Positions 1-8,321 are shown, counted from the stretch's first letter. The stretch: DNA of 41,265 nt from Sphingomonas sp. LC-1 (GCF_025371035.1 NZ_JANZXB010000017.1:1-41265); one strand, 5' to 3'. Notes: generated by a model from the letters alone, not told the origin. Program-made: numbers and translations.

Positions 1-130
1 CATTCTTGTTGACGAACACGATGCCGCTCAGCACCCGCTGGTCATCCACGCGCGGCTTACCATGGCTCTTGGGAAAGAACGGTCGCAGCCGCTCCATCTG
101 CTCATCCGTCAGCCAAAACAGGTCGCTCAT
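1..130 (-). CDS. IS5-family transposase, N-terminal fragment
   Basis: Reading from the ATG at 128-130 leftwards, the protein begins MSDLFWLTDEQMERLRPFF and continues with KSHGKPRVDDQRVLSGIVFV. This is the DUF4096-type N-terminal segment typical of IS5-group (IS427-like) DDE transposases. The reading frame runs off the window start, so only about 43 residues are visible and the catalytic DDE residues cannot be examined. It is the first open reading frame of a mobile element; the family often uses a programmed frameshift between two frames, which cannot be judged here. Confidence 0.8.
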   Translation of the reverse strand, partial: MSDLFWLTDEQMERLRPFFPKSHGKPRVDDQRVLSGIVFVNKN

Positions 131-190
131 TCCAGTCTCCTTGCGGAGCCTGAATCAGATCGCGATGCTCACATCAATGGGTCCTGACCC
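1..190 (-). mobile_element. Right end of an IS5-family insertion sequence (cut by window start)
   Basis: The transposase N-terminus (ATG at 128-130) is followed by about 60 bases of non-coding DNA. This ends in the short palindrome GGGTCctGACCC at 179-190, beside a CTAG sequence at 189-192. The terminal dyad next to a CTAG/TA-type target is what I would expect of an IS5 (IS427-like) element, but the other end lies outside the window, so the boundary and target duplication cannot be verified. The insertion supplies the stop codon of the neighbouring XRE gene. Confidence 0.5.
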
Positions 191-419
191 TAGGATCCGG
201 GCGAAGGTCGTCGTCGGACGCTTCATAGGAGAGGATATCGCCCGGCTGGCAATCGAGGTAGCGGCAGATAGCGGACAAGGTGGAGAATCGCACGCCCTTG
301 ACCTTGCCCGCCTTGAGCAAGGACAGGTTCGATTCGGTAATGCCGATCGCTTCTGCCAGTTGCTTCGACCGCACCTTCCGCTTCGCGAGCATGACGTCGA
401 GTTGGACGATCATCGGCAT
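174..419 (-). CDS. XRE-family HTH transcriptional regulator (YozG-like)
   Basis: An 81-residue protein that is almost entirely one Cro/C1-type helix-turn-helix: RSKQLAEAIGITESNLSLLK followed by a second helix around RFSTLSAICRYLDCQPGDIL. This small class of XRE regulators is normally encoded immediately behind a DUF2975 membrane protein. Here the start overlaps the DUF2975 stop as TGATG (417-421), implying translational coupling; the MPMIVQLDV start matches the usual family N-terminus. The last residues (PRVRTH) and the TGA come from the end of the inserted IS element, so the native C-terminal tail has been replaced, but the DNA-binding domain is complete. It probably controls its own operon. 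Confidence 0.8.
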   Translation of the reverse strand: MPMIVQLDVMLAKRKVRSKQLAEAIGITESNLSLLKAGKVKGVRFSTLSAICRYLDCQPGDILSYEASDDDLRPDPRVRTH

Positions 420-1045
420 CAGACGAAACGGTCCAGGTCGCGCCGTGCCTTCAACGCCGCCTCGACCGCCCAGATCGCCGCGTAAGCGGCAAAGGCGAGC
501 AGAAGGCCGCCGGCAATCGGGGCGAGCAGGATCGTTGTGATGATCTGGAAGCCGGAGGGCATGCCAGGCGACAGCCATGTCTCCAGTGCACTTTGGTGAA
601 CCGGACCGGCGAGCGTCCAGACGATCGCCGCCAGCGAGGCGCGGCGGAGCCACGGCAGCGCCCTTTCGAGCGTATCGGCGCCGCTACCGCCCAGGCGCCG
701 TAGCGCGACCCCGACGCTGCTGAGCAACGCCATGAAGGGCAAAAGGTCGATCGCCGCGATGGCAGTTAGCCCGATGCGAACATCGGTTCGCGCAACATGA
801 GCGTCAAACTGGGCGCGAGCGGGCGGCGACATCTCGATCAACATCCGGCTTTCCTCCGGTAATAACGTCGCAGCCCGGGCGTTCCAGACGCAGCCATAGC
901 CTCCGCCGCAGATCGGCCCGGCGCCTGGCGTCAAGCCTGCGGCCGCGATCACGACCGGCATGACGGCTGCACTCAGGAGGAATAGTACGCCTGCCAACCG
1001 GCACAGACGCGCCTTGCGCGGAGGAAGAAAATAACCGTAAGGCAT
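419..1045 (-). CDS. DUF2975 family integral membrane protein
   Basis: A 208-residue membrane protein with about four hydrophobic segments: near residues 15-35, a pair around 95-150 after a GGYGCVWN loop, and a C-terminal segment ending AAYAAIWAVEAAL. The arrangement and the coupled XRE regulator directly downstream fit the DUF2975 family, whose biochemical role is unknown; with their HTH partners these proteins are thought to form small membrane-linked regulatory units. I chose the ATG at 1043-1045, which has an AGAAAG sequence upstream. The frame is open further upstream to 1246, but that stretch is Arg/Pro-rich and unlike a real N-terminus. The divergent subtilase gene starts less than 100 bases away. 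Confidence 0.7.
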   Translation of the reverse strand: MPYGYFLPPRKARLCRLAGVLFLLSAAVMPVVIAAAGLTPGAGPICGGGYGCVWNARAATLLPEESRMLIEMSPPARAQFDAHVARTDVRIGLTAIAAIDLLPFMALLSSVGVALRRLGGSGADTLERALPWLRRASLAAIVWTLAGPVHQSALETWLSPGMPSGFQIITTILLAPIAGGLLLAFAAYAAIWAVEAALKARRDLDRFV

Positions 1046-1129
1046 GGACGACTTTCTGTTTGACGAAAATTTATCATCATCATACGGGGTATGCATTGCT
1101 TTTAACAGCGTCATGCGACGGGGGCCAAT

Positions 1130-2311
1130 GTGATGATGCGGGACGGCAGCGACGGCGAGGCAACGACAGGGAAAGGAACCTCGTCGGCGGCACCCCGTCA
1201 CCGTCGCGTGCGCCGCCTGTTCCTCTTCCGGGCAAGATGGCTTCATGTCTCTGCATTGATTCCGGCGGCGCTGCTCGCCGCGTGCGGCGGAGGCGGCGAA
1301 GGAGCCAGCGGGACGGTCGTGGTAGTGCCTGGCCCTTCATCCTCCGGCACATCGCCGACGCCTACCCCCTCATCTACGTCGCCCCTCACCGCTCAACAGA
1401 TCGAGGACCAACAATCGAACTCCGCAGCCTCAGCGAACGCCGACGCCGCCTATCGTGCAGGCGCGACCGGCCGCGGCGTCAAGATTGCGATCATCGACAC
1501 CGGCATCACCCCAGGTCTGACCGAGTTCAGCAGCCGGATCGATCCTGCCAGCGCCGACATGGCCGGGACGCGCGGTTTGACCGATCCCAGTGGTCACGGC
1601 ACGCTGATGGCGTCTGTAGCGCTTGCGGCACGCGACAGTCGCGGCATGCATGGCGTCGCCCCCGAAGCGACGCTTGTGTCCTTAAACGCATCAAACCCGG
1701 CGACCTGTCGTTCCGCCGACGATTGCCCGGCTTCGGCCGAGTTGCTCATCCGCGCGATCGATGCTGCCATCGACGCGAAGGTCCGGGTCATCAACATCTC
1801 GGCGACGACGGACGTCACTCACGAGACCCTCATAGCAGCCGTCCGCCGTGCCGCGGCCGCCGGCATCGTCACGGTGATCAGCGCTGGTAACAACAACGGC
1901 GACGCACGTCAGCCGCTGCTCCTCTCGCGTTCCTTCGCCGAAGCGGCTCCAGGGTGGGTGATCATCGCAGGCGGGCACGACATGTCCGGAGCCTTCGACT
2001 ATCAGCTCGCAAATCGGGCGGGGGGCAGTCCGGCGGCCGCCTGGTATTTGACGGCCTTGTCGCGGGACGTCGTGATGACCGATCGCAACGGTAGCCTCGT
2101 CCGCTACAGCGGCACCTCGCCGGCCGCCGCTGCGATCAGTGGTGCGGTGGCTCTGGTCGCGCAGGCGCGGCCCAACCTGACGGGCGCGCAGATCGTCACG
2201 TTGCTGCTCGCTAACACCACGGACGCCGGGACGCCGGGTCCCGATAACGTATTCGGCAGAGGCATTCTCAACATTGCCGCTATCTTCACCGCCCTACCAC
2301 CGGCTGGATGA
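1130..2311 (+). CDS. S8 (subtilisin-like) serine protease lipoprotein
   Basis: A 393-residue exported serine protease. A signal peptide ends in the lipobox LLAAC (acylated Cys near residue 52), followed by a Pro/Thr/Ser-rich linker and a compact S8 domain. The catalytic triad is visible: Asp123 in IAIIDTGI, His156 in SGHGTLMASVA and Ser330 in YSGTSPAAAA, with the oxyanion Asn in SAGNNNG. The protein ends just after the protease domain, so it lacks the beta-barrel tail seen in autotransporter subtilases. The GTG at 1130 (ATG at 1133 and 1136) has a GGGGG stretch upstream. An alternative GTG at 1208 would give a conventional 25-residue signal peptide (VRRLFLFRARWL onward), and the earlier residues look unlike a signal sequence. 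Compare the related protease at 28238-30494. Confidence 0.85.
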   Translation: MMMRDGSDGEATTGKGTSSAAPRHRRVRRLFLFRARWLHVSALIPAALLAACGGGGEGASGTVVVVPGPSSSGTSPTPTPSSTSPLTAQQIEDQQSNSAASANADAAYRAGATGRGVKIAIIDTGITPGLTEFSSRIDPASADMAGTRGLTDPSGHGTLMASVALAARDSRGMHGVAPEATLVSLNASNPATCRSADDCPASAELLIRAIDAAIDAKVRVINISATTDVTHETLIAAVRRAAAAGIVTVISAGNNNGDARQPLLLSRSFAEAAPGWVIIAGGHDMSGAFDYQLANRAGGSPAAAWYLTALSRDVVMTDRNGSLVRYSGTSPAAAAISGAVALVAQARPNLTGAQIVTLLLANTTDAGTPGPDNVFGRGILNIAAIFTALPPAG

Positions 2312-2364
2312 AAATTCTGGCGGCACACATAATCAAGCCAATCGACGTTTACTTTCCCATAAAC

Positions 2365-2393
2365 GAACGGCCCGCGAGACGGCGCGGGCGTTC
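2365..2393. terminator. Bidirectional hairpin terminator
   Basis: GAACGGCCCGCG (2365-2376) pairs with CGCGGGCGTTC (2383-2393) around a 6-base loop, with one bulged G. It lies between two convergent genes (stops at 2311 and 2420). On the minus strand the hairpin is followed by GTTTATG, on the plus strand by TCTCGGAAT, so it should serve the hydrolase transcript best. Confidence 0.7.
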
Positions 2394-2419
2394 TCGGAAT
2401 CGATCCCGATGGGAAAGCG

Positions 2420-3346
2420 TCAGGACAAAAGGAATGCTGCGAGCGATGCTGAGTCCGTGACGCAGTGCCCGCCATAGAGCGGGTGCCACTCCGTCTTGAT
2501 CCCTCGCGCACGCGCCCGGTCGACCAGTCGCTGCGAACCCTCAAAATTGCCATAGGCGTCGTACAGGCCGTTCGAGAGATAGAGCGCAGGGTAGTTCGAA
2601 CCAGCCCGCTCGATCAGGGTCAGCGGTGAGATGCGTTGCCATTCCGCATCGTTCGCCGCATATTTCCGCGCCAGCATCCATACCCCGAAGATCATCTTGG
2701 GGTCGGCACCAGTCCGCTTCGCCGTCGCGCGGATTTCAGCGAACGATGCAAAGGGTGACACCGTGTAGACGCCGGGGCAAAGCGCCGCGACCTTGGCGAA
2801 GCGCGATGGATGCGACAGGCCCGCGATCAGGACGTTGAGGCCGCCCATCGACTCCCCCATCAAAAGGCGACGGCGCGGACGGCCCGCCTTCGACTCGATC
2901 GCTGGCAGGCGGCGCATCATGTCGTCCAGCAAGCCGCTGTCGGCCTTCTCACCCTTGGGGGTCAGCAGCCAGGTCGGGCCATAGGACAGTTCGACGACGG
3001 TGGGCGGCAACGTGGTGCTGCGCTGCCACTCGGCCTGCACCATCGCGGTGAGATAGGTGTCGTCGTTCCAGCTGCGTTCGTCGAGGTTGCGGCCATGCAG
3101 ATGATAGAGAACGTCGCCGTTCGTCCCGCGCTGGTCATGGTAGATGCAGTAGCGAAGCGGCCCATCGCTGCCGCAGCTCTGCGCGGCGGGACGGAACACG
3201 ACGACCTGATTGCCGCGTCGCTGAGTCACCTGACCCCAGGCATAATAGAACACCGCTACGACCAATGCACCGATCAGCCAGTATCGGTTGGGGCGTCGGA
3301 CGGCGAAAGCGGCTACCCGCTGGAGGCTGTTGCTGCGGTTCGACAT
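2420..3346 (-). CDS. Membrane-anchored alpha/beta hydrolase (esterase family)
   Basis: A 308-residue protein with one N-terminal membrane segment (about residues 22-38, WLIGALVVAVFYYAWG) and an alpha/beta-hydrolase domain of the esterase-D/feruloyl-esterase type. The nucleophile elbow GESMGG places the catalytic Ser at 166. Asp263 in NGLYDAYGNFEG and His294 in YGGHCVTD are the likely acid and base, and YHLHGRNLDE (81-90) resembles the oxyanion HG region. It probably hydrolyses an ester in the periplasm; the substrate is unknown. It begins 5 bases after the stop of the upstream membrane protein, so it most likely belongs to the padR operon. Confidence 0.75.
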   Translation of the reverse strand: MSNRSNSLQRVAAFAVRRPNRYWLIGALVVAVFYYAWGQVTQRRGNQVVVFRPAAQSCGSDGPLRYCIYHDQRGTNGDVLYHLHGRNLDERSWNDDTYLTAMVQAEWQRSTTLPPTVVELSYGPTWLLTPKGEKADSGLLDDMMRRLPAIESKAGRPRRRLLMGESMGGLNVLIAGLSHPSRFAKVAALCPGVYTVSPFASFAEIRATAKRTGADPKMIFGVWMLARKYAANDAEWQRISPLTLIERAGSNYPALYLSNGLYDAYGNFEGSQRLVDRARARGIKTEWHPLYGGHCVTDSASLAAFLLS

Positions 3347-3351
3347 GGCGA

Positions 3352-4500
3352 TCAGGCCAGCGCGACGAAGAGGTCGAGGTCAGACGGCGATCGCTCCGCC
3401 AAATCTTGTGTACGCGCGCTGATTCGAGTGGGCACGGCTGTTAGCTTCGGCAGCGCGACGAGGCTCACCACGTAGCCGACGATCGCGCTGCCGCCGTAGC
3501 CGACGACCGGGGTCGGATAATTGCCGAGCGCCGCAGCGACGATCGCGGCAAACCAGGCCGCGCCGAATGCGGCGTACACCATCCGATTGTCAGGATCGCG
3601 GCTGAAACCGACGATCCCCGGAACGAGCATCAGTGCCGCGCCGCCCCACACCGCGAGGCCGGCGCCCGCGTGAACGTCGAACGAGGAATAGAGGATATGG
3701 TCGACATAGGGGACAGCCGGCAGCGTGTCGGCGCGCATCAGGGTTGCGGCGAACCCGGCTACGCCGGCCGCAAATGCGATGACGGTGCGTCGATCGCGGC
3801 GGGTGGCGGCGAGGATGGCGACGGATAGCGCGAGCATTCCGGCCATCGCCCTGTCGGGCTGAAGCGCCATCGCGGCTGCGGCGATGACGATACCTGTCGT
3901 CGCGGTCGCGCTGTGGGTGCGGGCGAAAGCGACGAGCAGCACCGGCAGCAGGATGAGGCTCGGTTGGATCGCCAGACCCGCAAGGTTCACCCAGCGCACC
4001 GCGCCATCGACCTTTGCACCGAGCAGCGCGGTCGCGAGCAATGCGCCTGCCATCGTGACGATCGCGGCGTCGGCCCAGCGTCGGTCTGCCGTCGTTGCGT
4101 GGCCGAGCATTCCCAGCATCGAGAGGCCGATCGCCAGTGCCCCGATGTTGATCCCGAGATAGCGCAGCGGTGCGCCGGCGATCGTCATATAGACGATCCC
4201 CAGCAAGGCCGCACCGATCGCGCATAGGACGCCGAGGGCCCGGGGACGGCGCATCGTGGCGTGGAGAAGGTTCATTGTAATCGATCCTTCGGCAAAGGGA
4301 TGGAGCAGCTGTGCTACGATCGCGCGCGGCAGGAGGCCGCTCAGGCTGTCGAGGGTGAACAGGAGCGCCTTGGTGTCGTCCTGAATGCTGGCTGCCTCAT
4401 ACTGGACTGCCCACCCCCACGACTGCAACGAGGGGGGCAGGACAGCTTGCAGGAGACGGCAGGAGAGGATCGTGAGACCGCGGCGCAGGCCGATGCTCAT
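3352..4500 (-). CDS. Polytopic membrane protein with distant FtsW/RodA-like features, PadR partner
   Basis: A 382-residue protein. The first ~75 residues form a soluble or amphipathic region containing SWGWAVQYEAASIQDDTKAL. About eight to ten hydrophobic segments follow. Two stretches, GAVRWVNLAGLAIQPS and ALQPDRAMAGMLAL, resemble the 'RW...QPSE' and 'LQPD.G' motifs of the SEDS proteins FtsW/RodA, but the catalytic pattern is incomplete, so transglycosylase activity is not claimed. The start codon overlaps the padR stop as ATGA (4497-4500), so the whole reading frame is one coupled gene. An internal ATG near 4275 could give a shorter product lacking the N-terminal region. Function unknown; probably regulated by PadR. 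Confidence 0.65.
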   Translation of the reverse strand: MSIGLRRGLTILSCRLLQAVLPPSLQSWGWAVQYEAASIQDDTKALLFTLDSLSGLLPRAIVAQLLHPFAEGSITMNLLHATMRRPRALGVLCAIGAALLGIVYMTIAGAPLRYLGINIGALAIGLSMLGMLGHATTADRRWADAAIVTMAGALLATALLGAKVDGAVRWVNLAGLAIQPSLILLPVLLVAFARTHSATATTGIVIAAAAMALQPDRAMAGMLALSVAILAATRRDRRTVIAFAAGVAGFAATLMRADTLPAVPYVDHILYSSFDVHAGAGLAVWGGAALMLVPGIVGFSRDPDNRMVYAAFGAAWFAAIVAAALGNYPTPVVGYGGSAIVGYVVSLVALPKLTAVPTRISARTQDLAERSPSDLDLFVALA

Positions 4501-4808
4501 ATCGTTGCCCGCCCGCGGTGCGGCGCCGGACCCACCGCCGGTTCGGGGGGATTGGCACGGGCGAGCTGCACGCCGCTCGCCGTCAGGCGATAGGCGTGCC
4601 GTGGCGGCCGTCCCCCTTCGGTCGGCGGCTGCCATTCCGCTTCGAGGTAGCCCTGCGCTTCGAGGCGGATCAGGAGGGGATAGAGCGTGCCGGATTTCAC
4701 ACCGGCGAGCCGAACCAGTTCATAGCCGTGCGACCACTGGCAGCCGGCATCGAGGAGAACGGCCAGGATCGTCCGGGCATGGGGAGAGAGTGTGCGTGAA
4801 CGAGGCAT
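4497..4808 (-). CDS. PadR-family transcriptional regulator
   Basis: A 103-residue winged-helix protein. The PadR signature is clear: HGYELVRLAGVKSGTLYPLL followed by LEAQGYLEAEW and the wing GGRPPRHAYRLTASG. The C-terminal dimerisation part is short, as in the small PadR subfamily. These regulators are usually repressors of an adjacent membrane or efflux gene and respond to small molecules. It is the first gene of an apparent three-gene operon with the membrane protein (4-base overlap) and the hydrolase. A dyad sits 16 bases upstream of the start, consistent with autoregulation. Confidence 0.85.
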   Translation of the reverse strand: MPRSRTLSPHARTILAVLLDAGCQWSHGYELVRLAGVKSGTLYPLLIRLEAQGYLEAEWQPPTEGGRPPRHAYRLTASGVQLARANPPEPAVGPAPHRGRATI

Positions 4809-4813
4809 ACGCC

Positions 4814-4843
4814 ATAACTCTACCTAGCTCGACTTAGCGTCAA
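4814..4843 (-). promoter_or_regulatory. Putative padR promoter with operator dyad
   Basis: On the minus strand TTGACG (4838-4843) could be a -35 box. It is followed by the dyad CTAagTCGAgcTAG (4824-4837) and a weak -10 such as TAGAGT just before the padR ATG. A dyad between the two boxes is a natural place for PadR to bind. The remaining bases up to 5113 contain no gene or clear promoter that I can support; an isolated TTGACA at 5034-5039 lacks a convincing -10. Confidence 0.4.
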
Positions 4844-5113
4844 GTCCGATTCGATTTGTTATGAAAGCACGGACTAGGGGGTAGGTTTTCATGCCGCTCA
4901 ATGCCGAGAAAAGGCGACGTTTATGAAGGCGTCATCTTTGCGGAACGTACCATCCGGTAAGCGGCGGAAAACATGAAACTACGCCTGTTTGCAGGGCCAA
5001 GCCCGGTCGCCTGGATCCGCTTGTCGCACTGCTTTGACATTGGCCATCCCAAGACGAGCACACTGATCCGGTCAATCAATTCCGTGCCGCATGTCGCGGC
5101 AAGGAGACGATAG

Positions 5114-6073
5114 ATGGACCATCAGACCGACCTGGCGCTCGATCACGCAGACATCAATGGAGAGATAAGCAACTCTACAGAAGCCATTCCCGACGCTCTG
5201 CAGAGGAAGACGGTACTCCCGCTCGTCGACTTCGACATGCCAGAGGCCGGCAGCGTGCTTGGGCCGGTCATGTTCCGCGATCCGACAGTCTGTCATACCT
5301 TCGCCGGAGCACCGCGCGCAGGCTATCGGTATGACGAGCGGCGCGATGCGGACCTGGCAGCCGACATTGAGGCCCACGGGATTATCGATCCTCTCATCCT
5401 CACGATGATGCAGGGACGAACAGTGATCCTGTCCGGCAATCGTCGCCATGCCATCGTCATGCATCTTCGTTCGCGCGGCATCGAAGTGCGCTTGCCGGTG
5501 CGAATCGCAGACTTCAAGCGGCTGGAGGCGGTTGCCTTCGCCACGGCGTGTAATACCGGAAGAGCAGCACCGACAGCGATGGAACTGGCGCGCTCGGTGA
5601 AGTGGACGCTCGACAATGTTGAGGAAAGCCAGGCGGCGGTGGCGCGCGCGTTGGCGATGGATCAGGCCAAGGTGTCGCACCTGTGCGTCCTGGCGTCGCT
5701 ACCCAATTGGGTGACCGACATCGTCACCGATCCCGAAGGCCTGTCCGAAAATTTCGCGGCGATGATCGGGCCGGGGTTGGCCGATGAGGAACAGCAGCAG
5801 GTCATGAAAGAGCGGGCTCAAGAGTTGGCGGCGGCGAATGTCACGCTGGCTGGTCCCGCTGTCGCGCGATATCTGCGCACCGGTGAGCGAACTGCAGCGG
5901 CGAGCGAAATCCGGGACGTACAGGGCGCTGTCTTCGGGAGCGTCAAGCGAGATCCGCGCAACGGTATCTCGGTGCGCCTGTCGCCAAAATGGCAAAAGGT
6001 CGGCGGCGGTCCGGCAGCCATCGTCACGCTGGTCACCGAGGCGCTCGTATCCGCGATGCACGGCGACACGTGA
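5114..6073 (+). CDS. ParB/RepB-like partition protein
   Basis: A 319-residue protein with a ParB/sulfiredoxin-type N-terminal domain: RRDADLAADIEAHGIIDPLI and the nucleotide-binding box SGNRRHA (about residues 107-113). A helix-turn-helix segment around ESQAAVARALAMDQAKVSHL follows. The C-terminal part resembles plasmid RepB partition proteins. ParB-type proteins are CTP-binding clamps that load on a centromere-like site and work with a ParA ATPase; no ParA lies beside this gene. It has a good ribosome binding site, AAGGAG at 5101-5106. Together with the neighbouring recombinase it suggests an integrated plasmid or ICE remnant. Confidence 0.75.
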   Translation: MDHQTDLALDHADINGEISNSTEAIPDALQRKTVLPLVDFDMPEAGSVLGPVMFRDPTVCHTFAGAPRAGYRYDERRDADLAADIEAHGIIDPLILTMMQGRTVILSGNRRHAIVMHLRSRGIEVRLPVRIADFKRLEAVAFATACNTGRAAPTAMELARSVKWTLDNVEESQAAVARALAMDQAKVSHLCVLASLPNWVTDIVTDPEGLSENFAAMIGPGLADEEQQQVMKERAQELAAANVTLAGPAVARYLRTGERTAAASEIRDVQGAVFGSVKRDPRNGISVRLSPKWQKVGGGPAAIVTLVTEALVSAMHGDT

Positions 6074-6103
6074 TGGTTGATCGACAAGTCACGGCATGCG
6101 TCA

Positions 6104-6784
6104 TCACCAATCCGTGATGTCCGGGGTGGCGGGACGCTGACGTCTCGCCGCTTCGCGGTGTTTACGCGCGGCGCGTTCCGCGCGGCGCGCCACCGCCTCT
6201 TCGATCAGGCGCAAGCTCTCCACCACTCTGCGGGAAAGGTCGGTGTGGATAAGTGCATCCAGAGCTAGGACGGACAGCGGTTGAGCCGATCTTTGCGCTC
6301 GGGGCGGCATGGCGGCCATATCGGGCAAGGGCGCCCATTCAATCGTAATGTCTTCCCTTCGATCGAGGATCGGCAACGGGAGACGGCCAGGAATGGCCGA
6401 GATCGACCGCACGACGGTCGGCACTGGAAATGTCCGCGATGTCCGGGACAGGGCTTTAACGAGCGGAGCATGGGGCAGAAGCAGGTCATGCCTCATGGCC
6501 CGTCCCACAGAGACAGGCTTGAGCGCCCGACCAGATGGGACCGGGGGTGCCGGCTCGAGTGATGTCGGGACTTGCCGATATCGCTCATCGATCGCCTTGC
6601 GTTCGGCACGTCGGCGCGCACGCTCGCGCGTCATAAGCGCTTCATTGGCAGCGATCCGCTGTCGGTTCCGTTCATTCGCTCCAACGATCTCGCCATCGCG
6701 CACCGCCTGGGTTAGCGCCGGTCCCAGCGGCGTGAGCGGTAACGCTGGCAACCCCCGTTCCGCGTTGGACAGGTGCGTGTAGAT
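6104..6784 (-). pseudogene. C-terminal remnant of a second tyrosine recombinase (hypothetical)
   Basis: This minus-strand frame is open through the overlap with the integrase. Just upstream of the first possible start (a TTG at 6749-6751) it reads SSARIYTHLS, which looks like the nucleophile-tyrosine motif (IYTHL/IYTHV) at the end of XerC/D-type recombinases. The rest is a 200-residue basic, Arg/Ala-rich and Pro-rich tail ending TPDITDW with no recognisable domain. There is no ATG or Shine-Dalgarno sequence at the 5' side. I infer the fused 3' end of another recombinase gene rather than an independent gene. It could also be a small expressed protein of unknown role. Confidence 0.4.
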
Positions 6785-8315
6785 CCGTGCTGACGATAGC
6801 GTTGATGTAGCGGTTGAGCCGGCGGCTGGCCTCCTTGGTCAGCTTGCCGAAGGTGCTGGGGCGGAGGTCCGGAAACAGCAGTTCGCTCCCGGCGTCCTTC
6901 AGCGCGCTGACATACCGCTCGAAGCCGAGCGTCAGGACATGCTCGTGGATCGGGATGATCCGCCGCGAGCCCGTGGTCTTCACGCTTTTCTCGGGCAGGT
7001 TCGGATCGGCCTCGTCATCCATCAGATCGTCGATGTCGATGTAAAGGATCCCGCCATCGGCCTTCACGTCCTGGACGCGCGCCTGGCCGACTTCCTCGAG
7101 CCGCGCGCCCGAGGTGAGCCCGAGCAGGAATAGCCAGTAGAGTGTCACGTCCCTGATGTCGGTGCGCCGGTCGAGCAGGCGATCCGGCCGCAGGAACAGA
7201 TCGGAGGCGAACAGCTGCGCCAGTTCGCCCGGCATAAAACTGCGGCGACCCCGCGCCACCCGGCTGAAGCCGGTGATCTTGACCCCGGTGCCGGCATTCT
7301 GGGAAATCCAGCGCTGCTGATGCGCGAAGCTGAGCAGCGCCTGGATCGATCCGACCCGCTTCTTCAGCGTTGGCGGACTGACGCGCGGCGTGCCGCTATG
7401 CGCGTGGCGGGCCAGGCGTTCGTTGAAGGGCAGGGCGCGGTCCGCGCGCGGCATGGTCGCGGGCAGATTCTTCGCCTCGTCGCGATAATCCATCAGCATG
7501 TCGGAGGTGAAGGATTCGACCGGGATGTCGCCGAGATAGTCGATCAGATCCTCGGTCGCGCGCTCCACCTCGACATAGGATTGCGGCCTCGGCGCGTTCT
7601 CCTTGTTCCACAGCTGCAGCAGCTCGCGGAAGCGGAGGTCCGGTCGCAGCCGCGGCTTGACGGCGATGCGGCGGGGTGCAGCAATGTCGGCGCGCAGGCG
7701 CTCATTGTCCTCCAGGACGCGGGCGTTCCACGCCTGCATGATGAGGAGGTCGTTGGCCGGGATGCGCTTGATCGGCGGGTCCTGGTCCTCGAACACGTCG
7801 ACCAGAACCATGCCGCTGGCTTTAAGCCATTCCGCCGGCGGATACATACGGACGACGTCGAGCCAGCAGTCGCCGGGCACGGGCTGCCCACGCTTCGCCG
7901 CCAGCGCTTCCGGACTGTCGTCCATCGGTAGCCCGGCGAGGGGAAAGTCGGTGTTGAAGACACGGCGGGCGGTGTCCTCCAGCCACCAGACGAGACCCAG
8001 CGTGGGCCAGCGTGACCATCGACCCGACGAATGCCGGTCGCGGATGAAGTCGTCGACGATGATCTTGGCCCGCTCGGGCGAGATTTCGTCGGCGACTTTC
8101 TGCGCGGCGATCCGCGCCTCGGCGGCCGCCATCTCCTGTTCGAGCTCGGCATGGGCGAGGACGAAGAGCCGCTTGGCCTCCGCCGGATCGCGCGTCTTGA
8201 GCGAGCGGCGGACCTGACGCCGGCCCATCTCGCCCCGCAGATGCGGCGGCAATTCCTTGTAGAGATAGTAGATGCCGGTCTGGGGATGTTTCCAGGGTGT
8301 AATCATCTGCACCAT
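6672..8315 (-). CDS. Tyrosine recombinase/phage-type integrase lacking its catalytic C-terminus
   Basis: The 547-residue frame begins with a short domain typical of DUF6538-type integrases (HPQTGIYYLYKELPPHLR), a long linker, an SAM-like arm domain (RFRELLQLWNKEN...) and the first part of the catalytic domain, including the active-site Arg in GLTSGARLEEVGQARVQD and the beta-hairpin Lys region (PEKSVKTTGSRRIIPIH). The expected H-x-x-R and Tyr motifs are absent. After RYINAIVSTD the frame passes into unrelated residues (HAPVQRGTGVAS...). The DNA there encodes a recombinase-like tyrosine motif in another frame, so this is a chimeric, probably inactive integrase. It presumably once catalysed integration of the surrounding element. 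Confidence 0.75.
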   Translation of the reverse strand: MVQMITPWKHPQTGIYYLYKELPPHLRGEMGRRQVRRSLKTRDPAEAKRLFVLAHAELEQEMAAAEARIAAQKVADEISPERAKIIVDDFIRDRHSSGRWSRWPTLGLVWWLEDTARRVFNTDFPLAGLPMDDSPEALAAKRGQPVPGDCWLDVVRMYPPAEWLKASGMVLVDVFEDQDPPIKRIPANDLLIMQAWNARVLEDNERLRADIAAPRRIAVKPRLRPDLRFRELLQLWNKENAPRPQSYVEVERATEDLIDYLGDIPVESFTSDMLMDYRDEAKNLPATMPRADRALPFNERLARHAHSGTPRVSPPTLKKRVGSIQALLSFAHQQRWISQNAGTGVKITGFSRVARGRRSFMPGELAQLFASDLFLRPDRLLDRRTDIRDVTLYWLFLLGLTSGARLEEVGQARVQDVKADGGILYIDIDDLMDDEADPNLPEKSVKTTGSRRIIPIHEHVLTLGFERYVSALKDAGSELLFPDLRPSTFGKLTKEASRRLNRYINAIVSTDLHAPVQRGTGVASVTAHAAGTGANPGGARWRDRWSE

Positions 8316-8321
8316 GCGCTT

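Noticed and set aside
5034-5039. TTGACA as -35 of the parB-like gene
   Set aside because: No acceptable -10 sequence at 16-19 bases downstream.
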